From assembly GCA_009993605.1 (NCBI GenBank), contig JAACTB010000008.1:62001-126000 (forward strand): a DNA stretch of 64,000 bases, written 5' to 3'. This DNA is from Erythrobacter sp. Lineage in GTDB: Bacteria > Pseudomonadota > Alphaproteobacteria > Sphingomonadales > Sphingomonadaceae. Below, piece after piece: positions 1 to 8,271 of this stretch. The position numbers and the translations under genes were made by a program. Positions within the stretch are counted from its first letter, which is position 1, and each line of letters opens with the position of its first letter. The notes under the pieces are model-generated. The model worked only from the letters and a program-made list of their open reading frames with translations, did no database searches and was not told the origin of the DNA.

Positions 1-246
1 CTGGTGACGGCGGTGCCGCTATTGATGTTCGCGGTGGCGGCCCGGCGGATGCCCTATTCGACGCTTGGTTTCATCCAGTTCCTGGCGCCCAGCATCGTCT
101 TCGTGCTCGGCCTGACCGTGTTCGACGAGCCGCTGAAACCCGCCCAGATCGCCTGTTTCGGCTTCATCTGGGCGGCGGCGGCGATCTTCGCATGGGATCT
201 CGTGGCCAAGGCGCGGGCCGCGCGTATCGTCGCCCCGGCAGGCTAA
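1..246 (+). CDS. EamA/RarD-type DMT transporter, C-terminal fragment
   Basis: The reading frame is open from base 1, so the 5' part lies outside the window. The visible 81 residues hold two hydrophobic helices (PLLMFAVAARRMPYSTLGF..FLAPSIVFVLGL and IACFGFIWAAAAIFAWDL). The order polar loop, helix with FDEPL, helix is typical of the last part of EamA/RarD drug/metabolite transporters. The RarD-like phrase STLGFIQFLAPS supports RarD over a generic EamA protein. It would be an inner-membrane permease with about ten helices when complete; the substrate cannot be told. It ends 18 bp before the convergent pyrC stop. Confidence 0.75.
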   Translation: MVTAVPLLMFAVAARRMPYSTLGFIQFLAPSIVFVLGLTVFDEPLKPAQIACFGFIWAAAAIFAWDLVAKARAARIVAPAG

Positions 247-264
247 GACCCGCCGGGTTGATCG

Positions 265-1308
265 TCAGCCGACCAGTCGCCAGCCGAGCGTTTCGCCTGC
301 ATGGAAGGGCACCACCGGTTCCCCGCCCCCGTCGACTTCACGCGGCACGAGCGTTTCCGCGCGTTCCAGAGTAATCGTCCCGTCATTGACGGGCAGGCGA
401 TAAAAACGCGGGCCGTTCAGCGAGGAGAAGCCCTCGAATCGGTCGAGCGCATTCTCCTCGTCGAAGACCGCGAGATAGCTTTCGAGCGCGAAGGGTGCGT
501 TGAAGATGCCTGCACATCCGCAATCGCTTTCCTTCGCATGGCGGTGATGCGGAGCGCTGTCGGTGCCGAGGAAATATTTCGGACTGCCGGAGGTCGCCGC
601 CTTGCGCAGAGCCAGCCGGTGCTCCTCGCGCTTTGCCACAGGCAAGCAGTACATATGCGGCCTGATCCCGCCGACCAGGATCGCGTTGCGGTTGATGTGG
701 AGATGCTGAGGCGTGATCGTGGCAGCAATATTATCACCGCCACGGTCCACGAAATCGACGGCTTGTTTTGTAGTGATATGTTCGAAAATCACGCGCAACT
801 CGGGCAGGCGCTCGGTCAAAGGCTGGAGCACGCGCTCAATGAATACCGCTTCGCGATCGAAGATGTCGATATCCGCGCTGGTCACCTCGCCGTGGACGCA
901 AAGCGGCATACCGATATGGGCTATGCGTTCGAGGACGCGGTCGATTTTGCGGACATCCGTGACGCCGCTCGCCGAATTGGTGGTGGCCCCCGCTGGATAG
1001 AGCTTGGCTGCCGTCAGAACGCCCGATTCGAAACCGCGCGCCAGATCGTCAGGATCGGTATCGTCGGTGAGATAGGCGGTCATCAGCGGCGTGAAATCCA
1101 CGCCTTCCGGCACCGCAGCCACGATCCGCTCGCGATAGGCCGCCGCCATCGCGGTCGTGGTGACCGGGGGCGAAAGGTTCGGCATCACGATCGCGCGCGC
1201 GAACTGGCGCGCGGTGGGGGGGACGACCGCTTGCATGGTTTCCCCGTCGCGGAAATGCAGGTGCCAGTCGTCCGGGCGGCGGATAGTGATCGTGTCGCGG
1301 GTTGCCAT
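265..1308 (-). CDS. pyrC: Dihydroorotase (class II, PyrC type)
   Basis: Catalyses reversible ring closure of N-carbamoyl-aspartate to dihydroorotate in pyrimidine synthesis. The 347 residues match the roughly 348-residue PyrC class. Visible metal and substrate motifs are HLHFRDG near the N-terminus, [13 protein letters not shown] (the lysine expected to be carbamylated), CVHGE, FEHITT and GTDSAPH. A longer in-frame start exists 36 bp upstream, but [22 protein letters not shown] is the normal family N-terminus, so I start at 1308. The gene is divergent from ygfZ with only 38 bp between the starts. pyrE, the next pathway gene, lies far away at 21126, so pyrimidine genes are scattered. Confidence 0.95.
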   Translation of the reverse strand: MATRDTITIRRPDDWHLHFRDGETMQAVVPPTARQFARAIVMPNLSPPVTTTAMAAAYRERIVAAVPEGVDFTPLMTAYLTDDTDPDDLARGFESGVLTAAKLYPAGATTNSASGVTDVRKIDRVLERIAHIGMPLCVHGEVTSADIDIFDREAVFIERVLQPLTERLPELRVIFEHITTKQAVDFVDRGGDNIAATITPQHLHINRNAILVGGIRPHMYCLPVAKREEHRLALRKAATSGSPKYFLGTDSAPHHRHAKESDCGCAGIFNAPFALESYLAVFDEENALDRFEGFSSLNGPRFYRLPVNDGTITLERAETLVPREVDGGGEPVVPFHAGETLGWRLVG

Positions 1309-1346
1309 GGGTTTGCCTATGGCGCGGTGCGCCCTATCTGTCACCC

Positions 1347-2087
1347 ATGCCGCAAATCCCCACCCGCCTTCACGACCGCGCGATCGTCCGTCTCACACCC
1401 GAAAGCCCGGACGAAAGCGTTTCCGCCTTTCTCCAGGGTCTCGTCACGAACGACCTCAACCAGCCGCTCCCGGTCTATGCCGGCCTCTTGAGCGCGCAGG
1501 GCAAGGCGATGTTCGATTTTCTGGTCTGGCCTTCGGGCGACGGCGAACTGCTTATCGATTGCGAAGCCGATCTGGCGGAGGACCTGGTCAGGCGCCTCTC
1601 GCTCTATCGCCTGCGCCGCAAAATCGCGATCGCCGTCGATCCCTCCGTCGCCGTCCACTGGCAGGCGCATCAGGGCGATGGCGGGGTCGTTGACCCGCGC
1701 CTCGGCAAACTCGGCCAGCGCTGGCTCGCGCCGGTCGAAGACGGGGAGCAAGGCGCGGACGATCTGTGGCGCGCGCATCGCCTCAATCTGGGCGTTGCGG
1801 AAGGGCGCGCCGAACTCGGCGACATCCTGTGGCTCGAAACCAATGCCGTCGACCTCAACGGGGTCAGCTTCTCGAAGGGCTGTTATATCGGCCAAGAAAA
1901 CACCGCGCGAATGAACTGGCGCCAGAAGGTCAATCGCCGCCTGGTCGTGGTCCCGCTCGACCGGTCGGAGGAAAAGCGCCGCAAAATGGCCTATCCCGAG
2001 CTCGGCTACGCAGTCGACCATCTGCGTGTGGCCGATATCGACCCCGCTTTCGCGCCGCCCTGGATGAGCCACGAACCGGAGGACTGA
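1347..2087 (+). CDS. ygfZ: Folate-binding protein YgfZ/GcvT-like (Fe-S repair)
   Basis: A 246-residue member of the YgfZ family, tetrahydrofolate-binding relatives of GcvT that support synthesis or repair of iron-sulfur enzymes. The family signature KGCYIGQE is present, with the conserved cysteine, in the phrase [18 protein letters not shown]. The start used is ATG 1347 ([10 protein letters not shown]); an upstream in-frame start would overlap the pyrC promoter region. It lies divergent to pyrC and ends 31 bp before the convergent TetR gene. The C-terminal beta-barrel region appears short compared with E. coli YgfZ (326 residues), as is usual in alphaproteobacterial forms. Confidence 0.9.
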   Translation: MPQIPTRLHDRAIVRLTPESPDESVSAFLQGLVTNDLNQPLPVYAGLLSAQGKAMFDFLVWPSGDGELLIDCEADLAEDLVRRLSLYRLRRKIAIAVDPSVAVHWQAHQGDGGVVDPRLGKLGQRWLAPVEDGEQGADDLWRAHRLNLGVAEGRAELGDILWLETNAVDLNGVSFSKGCYIGQENTARMNWRQKVNRRLVVVPLDRSEEKRRKMAYPELGYAVDHLRVADIDPAFAPPWMSHEPED

Positions 2088-2118
2088 TTCGCGCCGGAGT
2101 TTACAACCAGACCGCCAA

Positions 2119-2727
2119 TCAAGCTGACGCGATATCGACGCCGATCGATGCGATCGAATTGACCAGCATCCGCTCGGCCCGGTCGCGCGCGGCGGTGTCG
2201 GGCAGGCCGAGCGAGCGGGTCAGCGCATTGCCGATCAGCGCATCGCCCATCGCCATCAGGACCAGCGCCAGTGTCGCTTCGTGGAGGCGCATCAGACCCG
2301 CCTGATCCGTGCATTCGCCGGGCGCGATTTCGTCGATCAATTCGTGGATCGTCTCCACGATCGGGGCCAGCGCATCCTCGTTCCCGGTGAGGATCATCCA
2401 GCTGGCGAGCTGGCCCGCCCCCTCCTTGTCGAAGGCGTCGAAGGCAAGATCCACGACTTCGCGCGGGGATCCGAGGCCTGCGCGACTGGCGCGCACCGCA
2501 TCGGCGATCGCATCGCAGACCGTCGCGGCGAGATGGCCGGCCAGCGCTTTCTGAAGCCCGGCGGCGGATCCGAAATGGTGGAGGAGATTGGCATGGGTGC
2601 GGTCAATCCGCCCCGCGACCGCCTTCAGCGTTACCGATTGCGGGCCTGTCTCGATCAGCAGCCCCCGCGCCGCTTCGAGCGCGGCGAGACGCGATTCTTC
2701 GGGACTGAGACGTTTGCGCGTGGCCAT
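2119..2727 (-). CDS. TetR/AcrR-family transcriptional regulator
   Basis: A 202-residue regulator. The N-terminal 60 residues form the TetR helix-turn-helix region (ARGLLIETGPQSVTLKAVAGR, then HANLLHHFGSAAGLQKAL). A longer alternative start exists 75 bp upstream, but MATRKRLSPEESR is the natural beginning. The C-terminal domain is alpha-helical and would hold the ligand pocket and dimer interface; the ligand is unknown. It faces the hydrolase gene at 2943 across 215 bp containing two near-identical palindromic boxes at 2883-2925. It therefore probably represses that gene and perhaps itself. Lipid or hydrophobic ligands are common for such pairs, but that is inference. Confidence 0.9.
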   Translation of the reverse strand: MATRKRLSPEESRLAALEAARGLLIETGPQSVTLKAVAGRIDRTHANLLHHFGSAAGLQKALAGHLAATVCDAIADAVRASRAGLGSPREVVDLAFDAFDKEGAGQLASWMILTGNEDALAPIVETIHELIDEIAPGECTDQAGLMRLHEATLALVLMAMGDALIGNALTRSLGLPDTAARDRAERMLVNSIASIGVDIASA

Positions 2728-2881
2728 GGGAACCGCAGGAACTCCTAACCGGCCGGAAAAAAGACCGCTCTCGACGGTAGATCGCCGCGCGCAAGGTCGC
2801 AAGTCGGTCGCCCTGAAATGCGGTGTTCAGCGACGATCGGCAAGGTGTGTTCTCGCTCGGACGAACAGGGCGCTGCTCTTA

Positions 2882-2925
2882 TTGACACTCATGTCAGTAA
2901 TCACTACTTACACTCCTGTCAGTAA
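2882..2925 (+). promoter_or_regulatory. Promoter with two TetR-type operator boxes
   Basis: Two copies of a 16-bp box, ACACTCATGTCAGTAA at 2885-2900 and ACACTCCTGTCAGTAA at 2910-2925, differ at one base and lie 25 bp apart. The first sits in the dyad TGACA-CTCA-TGTCA (2883-2896). A consensus -35 TTGACA (2882-2887) lies inside box 1, and TACTTA (2905-2910) follows after 17 bp as a possible -10. A bound TetR dimer would block the promoter of the hydrolase at 2943, whose divergent neighbour is a TetR gene. Confidence 0.7.
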
Positions 2926-2942
2926 CGTTTTAGAGACTTATC

Positions 2943-3833
2943 ATGAACGCACAGACTGGTTTCAATGCCGCCAAGCCGATCGCAGCACCGACCCCCGGCG
3001 ATCTCACCATCACCGTGCGCGACGAGCGCTTCAATCGCGCTGCCACTCCCAAGCGGTGGTGGGCGGGCGAGCCCTTCGGGACCGCCTGGCACAATGCGCT
3101 GTCCGCGACCTTTCCGCGTGGCGAGGCCTTCTTCATCGAAGCGGTCAAGGCGCACCGCCCCACCGAAGGCGACGGCGCCGATCCCAAGCTGACGGCGGAA
3201 ATCCGCGCCTTCGTGAAGCAGGAAATCAACCACACCCGCGAACACATCGCCTTCAACCGTCTGGCCGAAGATCATGGCTACGATATCAAGGCGATCGACA
3301 AGCGGGTCGAGGAATTGCTCGCGCTGACGAAGGGCCGCCCCGCGGTCGCCAATCTCGCGGTGACCATGGCGCTCGAGCATTTCACCGCCATGATCGCGGC
3401 GGAATTTCTCGCCAATCCGAAGCATTTCGAGATCTCCGATCCCGAGGTCGCCGCCATGTGGCGCTGGCACGCGGTCGAAGAGATCGAACACAAGGGCGTC
3501 GCCTACGACACTTGGAACCACGCGACTCGTGACTGGAGCGCCTGGCGCCGGTGGCGGGTTCGCAATCTCGTGATGCTGATCGTGACCGCGCGTTTCCTGA
3601 AGAATCGCTGGATCGACACGCTCATGCTGCTCGAACAGGATGGGATTACCGGATGGAAGGCGCGCTGGGGCCTGTTCAAATATCTGGCCGTCACGCCCGG
3701 CGTCATTCGCCGACTGGCTTTGCCCTGGCTGTCCTACTTCAAGCCGGGATTCCATCCCTGGGATCACGACGACCGCGCGCTGATCGGCAAATATGATGGG
3801 GATTTCGCAGATGCCCTGATGCCAGCGGAGTAA
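2943..3833 (+). CDS. Metal-dependent hydrolase, PF10118/COG3687-like
   Basis: A 296-residue protein resembling the predicted metal-dependent hydrolases of COG3687 (PF10118). It is His- and Glu-rich in a helical core: FVKQEINHTREHIAFNR, ALEHFTAMIAAEFL and WRWHAVEEIEHKGVAYD. The repeated E..H patterns suggest a di-metal site of ferritin-like type. The C-terminal third is hydrophobic (VRNLVMLIVTARFLKNRW), suggesting membrane association. The substrate is unknown. The promoter at 2882-2925 carries two TetR-type operators, so expression is probably induced by a small molecule sensed by the divergent regulator. A strong hairpin follows the stop. Confidence 0.75.
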   Translation: MNAQTGFNAAKPIAAPTPGDLTITVRDERFNRAATPKRWWAGEPFGTAWHNALSATFPRGEAFFIEAVKAHRPTEGDGADPKLTAEIRAFVKQEINHTREHIAFNRLAEDHGYDIKAIDKRVEELLALTKGRPAVANLAVTMALEHFTAMIAAEFLANPKHFEISDPEVAAMWRWHAVEEIEHKGVAYDTWNHATRDWSAWRRWRVRNLVMLIVTARFLKNRWIDTLMLLEQDGITGWKARWGLFKYLAVTPGVIRRLALPWLSYFKPGFHPWDHDDRALIGKYDGDFADALMPAE

Positions 3834-3852
3834 GCACCGCACGGCGAAACGG

Positions 3853-3884
3853 AAAAGGCTCCGCAAGCGATTGCGGAGCCTTTT
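3853..3884. terminator. Bidirectional intrinsic terminator
   Basis: A perfect 14-bp stem, AAAAGGCTCCGCAA, loop GCGA, then TTGCGGAGCCTTTT. It sits between the convergent hydrolase (ends 3833) and GNAT gene (ends 3915). The A and T ends give a U-tract in both directions. Confidence 0.9.
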
Positions 3885-3914
3885 GCTTGGGTTCGCTGGG
3901 GAATCAGGCGGCGA

Positions 3915-4451
3915 TCAGGCCGCGATCGGCATTTGCGGCTGGTCTGCGAGATCGAGGCTGAACAGCACGCAGTCCGCCGCCTCGCCCCTTCCACAGCTGT
4001 GCCGCCGTGCGGTCTGGCCGGTCGGGCGGAAGCCGACCTTCCTCAGCACGCGGCCCGAGGCGGGATTGTCGGCGAAATGACCTGCCGAAAGGCGCGTATG
4101 CCCGATCAGGCGAGCGATCTCGATCATGCCCCGCGCCGCCTCGGTGGCATAGCCCCGCCCCCAATAGGGACGCGCGATCCAGTAACCGAGTTCGACCGCG
4201 CCATCGTTCGGTTCGCCGACCGGGTCGATTCCGATGCACCCGATCAGGCGCGATTTCTCGGTGATGAGAAAGCGGGGATAGGCCGCGACCTGGTCGCGCA
4301 GAACGAAATTCCGCGCATCTTCCCGGCGATACGGCCACGGCGCGCTCGCAAGATTGCGGACCACGCCTTCATCCGAAATGCCGCCGAAGATCGCTTCGGC
4401 ATCTTCCGGCCAGGCGGGCCGCAGCAGCAGCCTCTCGGTCACATGGAACAT
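3915..4451 (-). CDS. GNAT acetyltransferase, RimJ/RimL-like
   Basis: A 178-residue GCN5-related acetyltransferase. The opening VTERLLLRPAWPEDAEAIF is typical of the RimJ/RimL ribosomal-protein acetyltransferase group. The later phrases VELGYWIARPYWGRGYATEAARGMIEIA (acetyl-CoA loop, Q/RxxGxG/A-like) and NPASGRVLRKVGF complete the fold. The acceptor substrate is not predictable. The start chosen is ATG 4451, which has GGAG seven bases upstream; an ATG at 4469 is possible. It is transcribed alone from the 222-bp gap shared with the end of rpmA. Confidence 0.85.
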   Translation of the reverse strand: MFHVTERLLLRPAWPEDAEAIFGGISDEGVVRNLASAPWPYRREDARNFVLRDQVAAYPRFLITEKSRLIGCIGIDPVGEPNDGAVELGYWIARPYWGRGYATEAARGMIEIARLIGHTRLSAGHFADNPASGRVLRKVGFRPTGQTARRHSCGRGEAADCVLFSLDLADQPQMPIAA

Positions 4452-4555
4452 CGTCTGTCTCCCCTTCAAACCACGCGCCGATCTCCTAGTCCGGCCACGT
4501 GACGATTGCGTGATGACGAAACAAAGTTTCGCCGATTCGGTTGCAGAGGGAGAAA

Positions 4556-4578
4556 CGAAAAAGGGAGCGGAACCTCCC
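4556..4578 (-). terminator. Probable terminator of rplU-rpmA
   Basis: On the minus strand, about 100 bases after the rpmA stop, GGGAG pairs with CTCCC around the loop GTTCCG and is followed by TTTTTCGTTTC. The stem is only five base pairs, so strength is uncertain. A longer imperfect dyad (CGGGCTGGTCCCA near 4586 with TGGGACCGTCCCG near 4645) lies just before it. Confidence 0.5.
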
Positions 4579-4673
4579 GAAAAATCGGGCTGGTCCCATC
4601 TCCCTCTACGAATGCCGGTGGTAAGCCCGGCTGGGACCGTCCCGATGGACGATCCCCTTATCGAATCGTCCGG

Positions 4674-4943
4674 TTATTCCGCGGCTTGCGCCTGCATGTC
4701 GACCGATACGTATTTGCGGCCGAGCTTGCCCGCATGGAATCGGACGATCCCGTCGGTAAGCGCGAACAGCGTGTGGTCCTTGCCCATGCCGACATTGCTG
4801 CCCGGGTAGAACTTGGTGCCGCGCTGGCGCACGATAATGTTGCCGGCGACCACACCCTGGCTGCCGAACTTCTTCACGCCGAGACGACGACCGGCCGAAT
4901 CACGGCCGTTGCGGGATGAACCACCTGCTTTTTTATGTGCCAT
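4674..4943 (-). CDS. rpmA: 50S ribosomal protein L27
   Basis: An 89-residue bL27. The N-terminus [16 protein letters not shown] and the phrase [22 protein letters not shown] are hallmark L27 sequences. The N-terminal tail reaches the peptidyl-transferase centre in the ribosome. It follows rplU with 12 bp between stop and start, the usual rplU-rpmA operon. In many bacteria obgE follows; here no obgE is seen downstream, and an unrelated GNAT gene lies there instead. Confidence 0.98.
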   Translation of the reverse strand: MAHKKAGGSSRNGRDSAGRRLGVKKFGSQGVVAGNIIVRQRGTKFYPGSNVGMGKDHTLFALTDGIVRFHAGKLGRKYVSVDMQAQAAE

Positions 4944-4955
4944 GGTTAGCGGTCC

Positions 4956-5480
4956 TTACTTCTTGTCTTCGGTCTTGGCGGCGGCCTTCTTGGGCGCTGC
5001 CTTCTTTGCGGGAGCCTTCTTGCCAGTCTCGGTCTCGTGCGTACCGGACTTGGCGGGCGCGGCCTCCTTCTTCGGCGCGGCCTTCTTGGCGGCGGGCTTG
5101 CTCGCGGGAGCGGCCTTGTCAGCCGAATCGTCAGCCTTCGGAGCCGCTTCCTTCTTGGGCGCAGCCTTCGTCTCGGCCTTCGAATCGCCCACCGCGACGA
5201 TGCGCAGCAGCGTCATCTGCTGGCGATGGCCGTTCTTTCGGCGGTAATTGTGCCGACGGCGCTTCTTGAAGACGGTGACCTTCTCGCTCTTGGCCTGAGC
5301 GATGATCTCGGCGGAGACGGTGACCTTGCCAGCGTCTTCCATCTTTTCGCCTTCACCGGCGAGCAGAACGTCGCCCAGCGTGATCGTGTCACCGGCATCG
5401 CCTGCCAGCTTCTCGACCGCGATCTTGTCTCCGGCGGCAACCCGGTACTGCTTGCCGCCCGTACGCACGACTGCGAACAT
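4956..5480 (-). CDS. rplU: 50S ribosomal protein L21 with long Lys/Ala-rich tail
   Basis: The first 100 or so residues are a normal bL21 ([14 protein letters not shown] start; [17 protein letters not shown] rRNA-binding segment; LRIVAVG end). About 70 further residues form a low-complexity tail rich in Lys, Ala and Pro with repeats such as AAPKKEAAP and KKAAPKKAA. The total of 174 residues compares with about 103 for most L21 proteins. The tail should be disordered, very basic and surface exposed; similar extensions occur in related alphaproteobacteria. First gene of the rplU-rpmA operon. Confidence 0.97.
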   Translation of the reverse strand: MFAVVRTGGKQYRVAAGDKIAVEKLAGDAGDTITLGDVLLAGEGEKMEDAGKVTVSAEIIAQAKSEKVTVFKKRRRHNYRRKNGHRQQMTLLRIVAVGDSKAETKAAPKKEAAPKADDSADKAAPASKPAAKKAAPKKEAAPAKSGTHETETGKKAPAKKAAPKKAAAKTEDKK

Positions 5481-5590
5481 GGTGCTTATCTCTCAATCAG
5501 TTTGTTTTGCCGCGTTCCCCCTCGACGAATTCGAGTGAAAGCGCGGCGCGCCCGTCAGGCCGCCGAAGGCAGCCCCGGAAAGAACGGTGC

Positions 5591-5618
5591 CGTTAAGGTA
5601 TGGTGGTGGCGAAGTCAA
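5591..5618 (-). promoter_or_regulatory. Candidate promoter of rplU-rpmA
   Basis: On the minus strand TTGACT (5613-5618) is followed after 16 bases by TTAACG (5591-5596), about 110 bases before the rplU start. The -35 is close to consensus and the -10 is weak. The position fits the only upstream gap of this operon. Confidence 0.4.
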
Positions 5619-5706
5619 CGCCGGAATCGCGCCCGAAGGGCTGATGACGGCAGTCTGGCGATCCGCGGCTGGCGATCCTGATGCGCCGTGCTATCAGATC
5701 GCCACC

Positions 5707-6222
5707 ATGCGTCCAGCCCTCCTCGCCGCTATCGCCCTCGTCCCTGCCCTTGCCGCGTGCCAGACCGCGCCGGACGGGGCCTATCCCTCGCTCGCGATCC
5801 GCGATGTCGAGCGGGCGCAGGGGCAGCTCGAGCCGGTTCCGGGCGACCCGATCGACGTGCCGCCGGTCGAAGTGCCGCTCGACGGACCGCTCGACCAGCG
5901 TCTTGCCGCTCTGGTCGAACAGGGTCGCAGCGCCCATGCCCGCTTTACCGAAGCCGCCCCGCGCGCCTCGCGCCTCGCTTCCGCCGCCAGCAATTCGGGG
6001 GTCGGCAGCGATGCATGGGCGTCCGCACAAGTCGCCCTCGCCGATCTCGATTCGATCCGTAGCGAAGCGGCCATCGCGCTGGCGGATTTGGACCTGCTTT
6101 TCATCGCCGCGAACGTGGAGGCGAACGGCACGCCCGCAATCGCCAATGCGCGGCAAACTCTGCTGGCTCTCATCCAGGAAGAGGACCGCACGCTCGCGGA
6201 TTTGCGCGCGCGGGTTCGCTAA
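5707..6222 (+). CDS. Putative lipoprotein of unknown function
   Basis: A 171-residue protein opening with a lipoprotein signal: MRPALLAAIALVPALAAC, a short hydrophobic stretch ending in a LAAC lipobox. The mature part is acidic and helical, with Pro-rich linkers (DVPPVEVPLDGPLDQ) and heptad-like stretches (ALADLDSIRSEAAIALADLDLL, ALIQEEDRTLADLRARV). It resembles small periplasmic coiled-coil lipoproteins, but I do not recognise a named family. ATG 5707 is used because it begins the signal peptide; an in-frame ATG at 5587 would bury it. Its stop overlaps the convergent moaE stop by four bases. Confidence 0.75.
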   Translation: MRPALLAAIALVPALAACQTAPDGAYPSLAIRDVERAQGQLEPVPGDPIDVPPVEVPLDGPLDQRLAALVEQGRSAHARFTEAAPRASRLASAASNSGVGSDAWASAQVALADLDSIRSEAAIALADLDLLFIAANVEANGTPAIANARQTLLALIQEEDRTLADLRARVR

Positions 6223-6710
6223 GTTTCGTCGCCAGTCCAGCGAGCGAGCGCGGCGTGATCGTCGTCGCGCGGTTCGATCCAGTGCCAGCCCCCGTCGGAG
6301 TGATTTCCCCGCCGCTCGCGCTTCCAGAACCACGCCGCCGATTTCAAATGATCCATCAGGAAATCGACCGCGTCGAAAGCGGCACGGCGATGGCGTGCAG
6401 CGGCTGCGACGAGCACGATCCCCTCACCCGGCTGCATCGTGCCGACCCGATGCCAGGCGAGCACGCCATCGAGCGCGAATCGCTCCAGCGCCTGTTCGGC
6501 CAGCGCTTCCATTCCGGGCAGGGTCAGCGGCTCGTAATGCGTCAGTTCGAGCGCCTTCACATCCTCGCCCGGCCTGACCTTGCCGAGGAAGCTGGCGATC
6601 GCGCCCGCGCGTTCGTGCGCGGCGTTGAAGGCCGCCAAAGCCTCACCGACCGACAGCCCCTTTTCGAGTAGGCGGACATCGGCCGGACGTTCGAGAACCA
6701 GCCTAGCCAC
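6219..6710 (-). CDS. moaE: Molybdopterin synthase catalytic subunit MoaE
   Basis: A 163-residue large subunit of molybdopterin synthase, which transfers sulfur from MoaD thiocarboxylate to cyclic pyranopterin phosphate. Family phrases are AGAIASFLGKVR, LELTHYEPLTLPGMEALAEQAL, VLAWHRVGTMQPGEGIVLVAAAARHR and FLMDHLKSAAWFWKRE. The start is a GTG at 6710 overlapping the last eight bases of moaD (AGCGGTGGCTAG). It is the last gene of the moaA-moaD-moaE set. Confidence 0.93.
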   Translation of the reverse strand: MARLVLERPADVRLLEKGLSVGEALAAFNAAHERAGAIASFLGKVRPGEDVKALELTHYEPLTLPGMEALAEQALERFALDGVLAWHRVGTMQPGEGIVLVAAAARHRRAAFDAVDFLMDHLKSAAWFWKRERRGNHSDGGWHWIEPRDDDHAALARWTGDET

Positions 6711-6945
6711 CGCTGACCGGAGGGAGCAGCGCGACCTCGTCGCCATCGCGCGCTTCGAGCGCTGTCTTGTCAGCCAGCACTTCGCCCGCACAGGCGACAT
6801 GCACCCGTGCCGATTCCAATTGCTCGGCCAGATCGGGTGCGACCGCAGCAAGCAGCCCCTCCCAGTCGAGCGGCGCCGGGACTTCGAGAGAGTCTGTCCC
6901 CGCCGCATCGCGCAAAGGGCCGAGAAAGACGATTTTGACGGCCAT
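6703..6945 (-). CDS. moaD: Molybdopterin synthase sulfur carrier subunit MoaD
   Basis: An 80-residue ubiquitin-fold carrier ending in the essential Gly-Gly (LPPVSGG), which is thiocarboxylated and inserted into MoaE. The start [16 protein letters not shown] is typical. Its ATG shares bases with the moaA stop (TGATG) and its end overlaps moaE, so all three are translationally coupled. Confidence 0.93.
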   Translation of the reverse strand: MAVKIVFLGPLRDAAGTDSLEVPAPLDWEGLLAAVAPDLAEQLESARVHVACAGEVLADKTALEARDGDEVALLPPVSGG

Positions 6946-7934
6946 CAGCCGCCCGTCACAGACATGTGGCGCGGCTGGGCCGGGGCCTGGCCAGGCGCGT
7001 CGATCGCGAAGGAATGGCGCAGCGGCTTGATCGCCATCGCGCGGTCCATCGCCTCCTGCAAGGCCGCCTCGCCCCCTCCATCGCGCAAGGCAGCGCGCAG
7101 ATCGACGCGCTCTCCGCCGCCGAGGCAGGGATAGAGCTGGCCGGTGGTGGTGACGCGCACACGGTTGCACCCTTCGCAGAAATTCTGAGTCAGCGGCGTG
7201 ATCAGACCGAGCCTGCCGCCGGTCTCCGCGACATCGAAATAGCGTGCCGGCCCGCCCGTGCGGTGGCCGGACGGGGTCAGGGTCCAGCATTTCTCCAGCT
7301 GCGCGCGGACGGTTTCGAGCGAGAGGAACTGGTCGAACCGATCCTCGTCCACCTCGCCCAGCGGCATGGCCTCGATCAGCGTGATCGAATGCCCTTGGCC
7401 GTGCGCCCAGGCGATAAGGTCGGGCAGTTCATCTTCGTTGCGCCCCTTGAGGCCCACCGTGTTGAGCTTGACCTCGAGCCCCGCTTGCCTTGCCGCTGCG
7501 ATCCCTTCGAGAACCCGGTCCAGCATGTCGCGCCGGGTGAGCTCCTTGAACAAAATTGGATCGCGGGTGTCGAGCGAGACGTTGACGCGCCTGACGCCTG
7601 CTTCGCGCAAGGCTTCCGCGTTCTGCGCCAATTGCGTGCCGTTGGTGGTCAGCGTGACCTCGTCTAGGCCCTCGCCGATCTGCCGCCCCAGGGCGCGGAC
7701 CAGATCGAGCATATCGCGCCGCACCAGCGGCTCGCCCCCGGTCAGCCGAATACGCCGCACGCCGCGCGCGATGAAGGCCAGCGCCAGCCGGTGCAGCTCC
7801 TCCAGCGTCAACACCTCTGCCCTGGGCAGGAAGCGCATCTTTTCGGGCATACAATAAGTGCAGCGCAAATCGCACCGGTCGGTGACCGAAAGACGCAGAT
7901 AGGTGATGCGGCGCTGGAAGCTGTCGACGAGCAT
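6945..7934 (-). CDS. moaA: GTP 3',8-cyclase MoaA (radical SAM)
   Basis: First enzyme of molybdenum cofactor synthesis. The radical-SAM cluster motif is CDLRCTYC, followed by [10 protein letters not shown]. The C-terminal second cluster motif is [18 protein letters not shown], and the protein ends in Gly-Gly as MoaA does. The start is uncertain: [17 protein letters not shown] at 7934 matches the family N-terminus, giving 329 residues. An in-frame ATG at 7973 has a purine-rich sequence right next to it but would overlap the upstream gene by 32 bases. Confidence 0.93.
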   Translation of the reverse strand: MLVDSFQRRITYLRLSVTDRCDLRCTYCMPEKMRFLPRAEVLTLEELHRLALAFIARGVRRIRLTGGEPLVRRDMLDLVRALGRQIGEGLDEVTLTTNGTQLAQNAEALREAGVRRVNVSLDTRDPILFKELTRRDMLDRVLEGIAAARQAGLEVKLNTVGLKGRNEDELPDLIAWAHGQGHSITLIEAMPLGEVDEDRFDQFLSLETVRAQLEKCWTLTPSGHRTGGPARYFDVAETGGRLGLITPLTQNFCEGCNRVRVTTTGQLYPCLGGGERVDLRAALRDGGGEAALQEAMDRAMAIKPLRHSFAIDAPGQAPAQPRHMSVTGG

Positions 7935-7941
7935 GAACGGG

Positions 7942-8271
7942 CTATTGTGCCGGATCGCCCGCGCCCTGGCCATCCCCTTCTAGATATTGACCCGTTATTC
8001 CGGGCGCTTCGGCGAGATACGCCTCGAAGGCGTCCAGCACTTCGCCCTCACCCGCGACCACATTCGAGCGCGCGGGTGCGCCTGCACGCGCCAGTCCGGC
8101 GGCAAGCGCCAGGCGCCATTCGCGGTGGGTGTGATCGGCGGGCGGCAGCGCGATCATCACATCTTCGCCCGTCGCCATGATACGCTCGATTTCGGGAAGG
8201 TGATCGCGGTGAATCGCACTCGACGCGGCCAAGGGCGCATCGGGCAGGTCGGCGACGGTCACGCGCCGCAT
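7942..8271 (-). CDS. Conserved hypothetical protein between folB and moaA
   Basis: A 109-residue soluble protein I cannot assign. The visible sequence alternates strand- and helix-like segments ([67 protein letters not shown]). This could be a small Rossmann-like or SDR-derived domain without a clear nucleotide motif. It begins with ATG in TGATG overlap with the folB stop and ends eight bases before the preferred moaA start. It is therefore co-translated with a pterin enzyme on each side, which suggests, without proof, a link to pterin or cofactor metabolism. Confidence 0.7.
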   Translation of the reverse strand: MRRVTVADLPDAPLAASSAIHRDHLPEIERIMATGEDVMIALPPADHTHREWRLALAAGLARAGAPARSNVVAGEGEVLDAFEAYLAEAPGITGQYLEGDGQGAGDPAQ

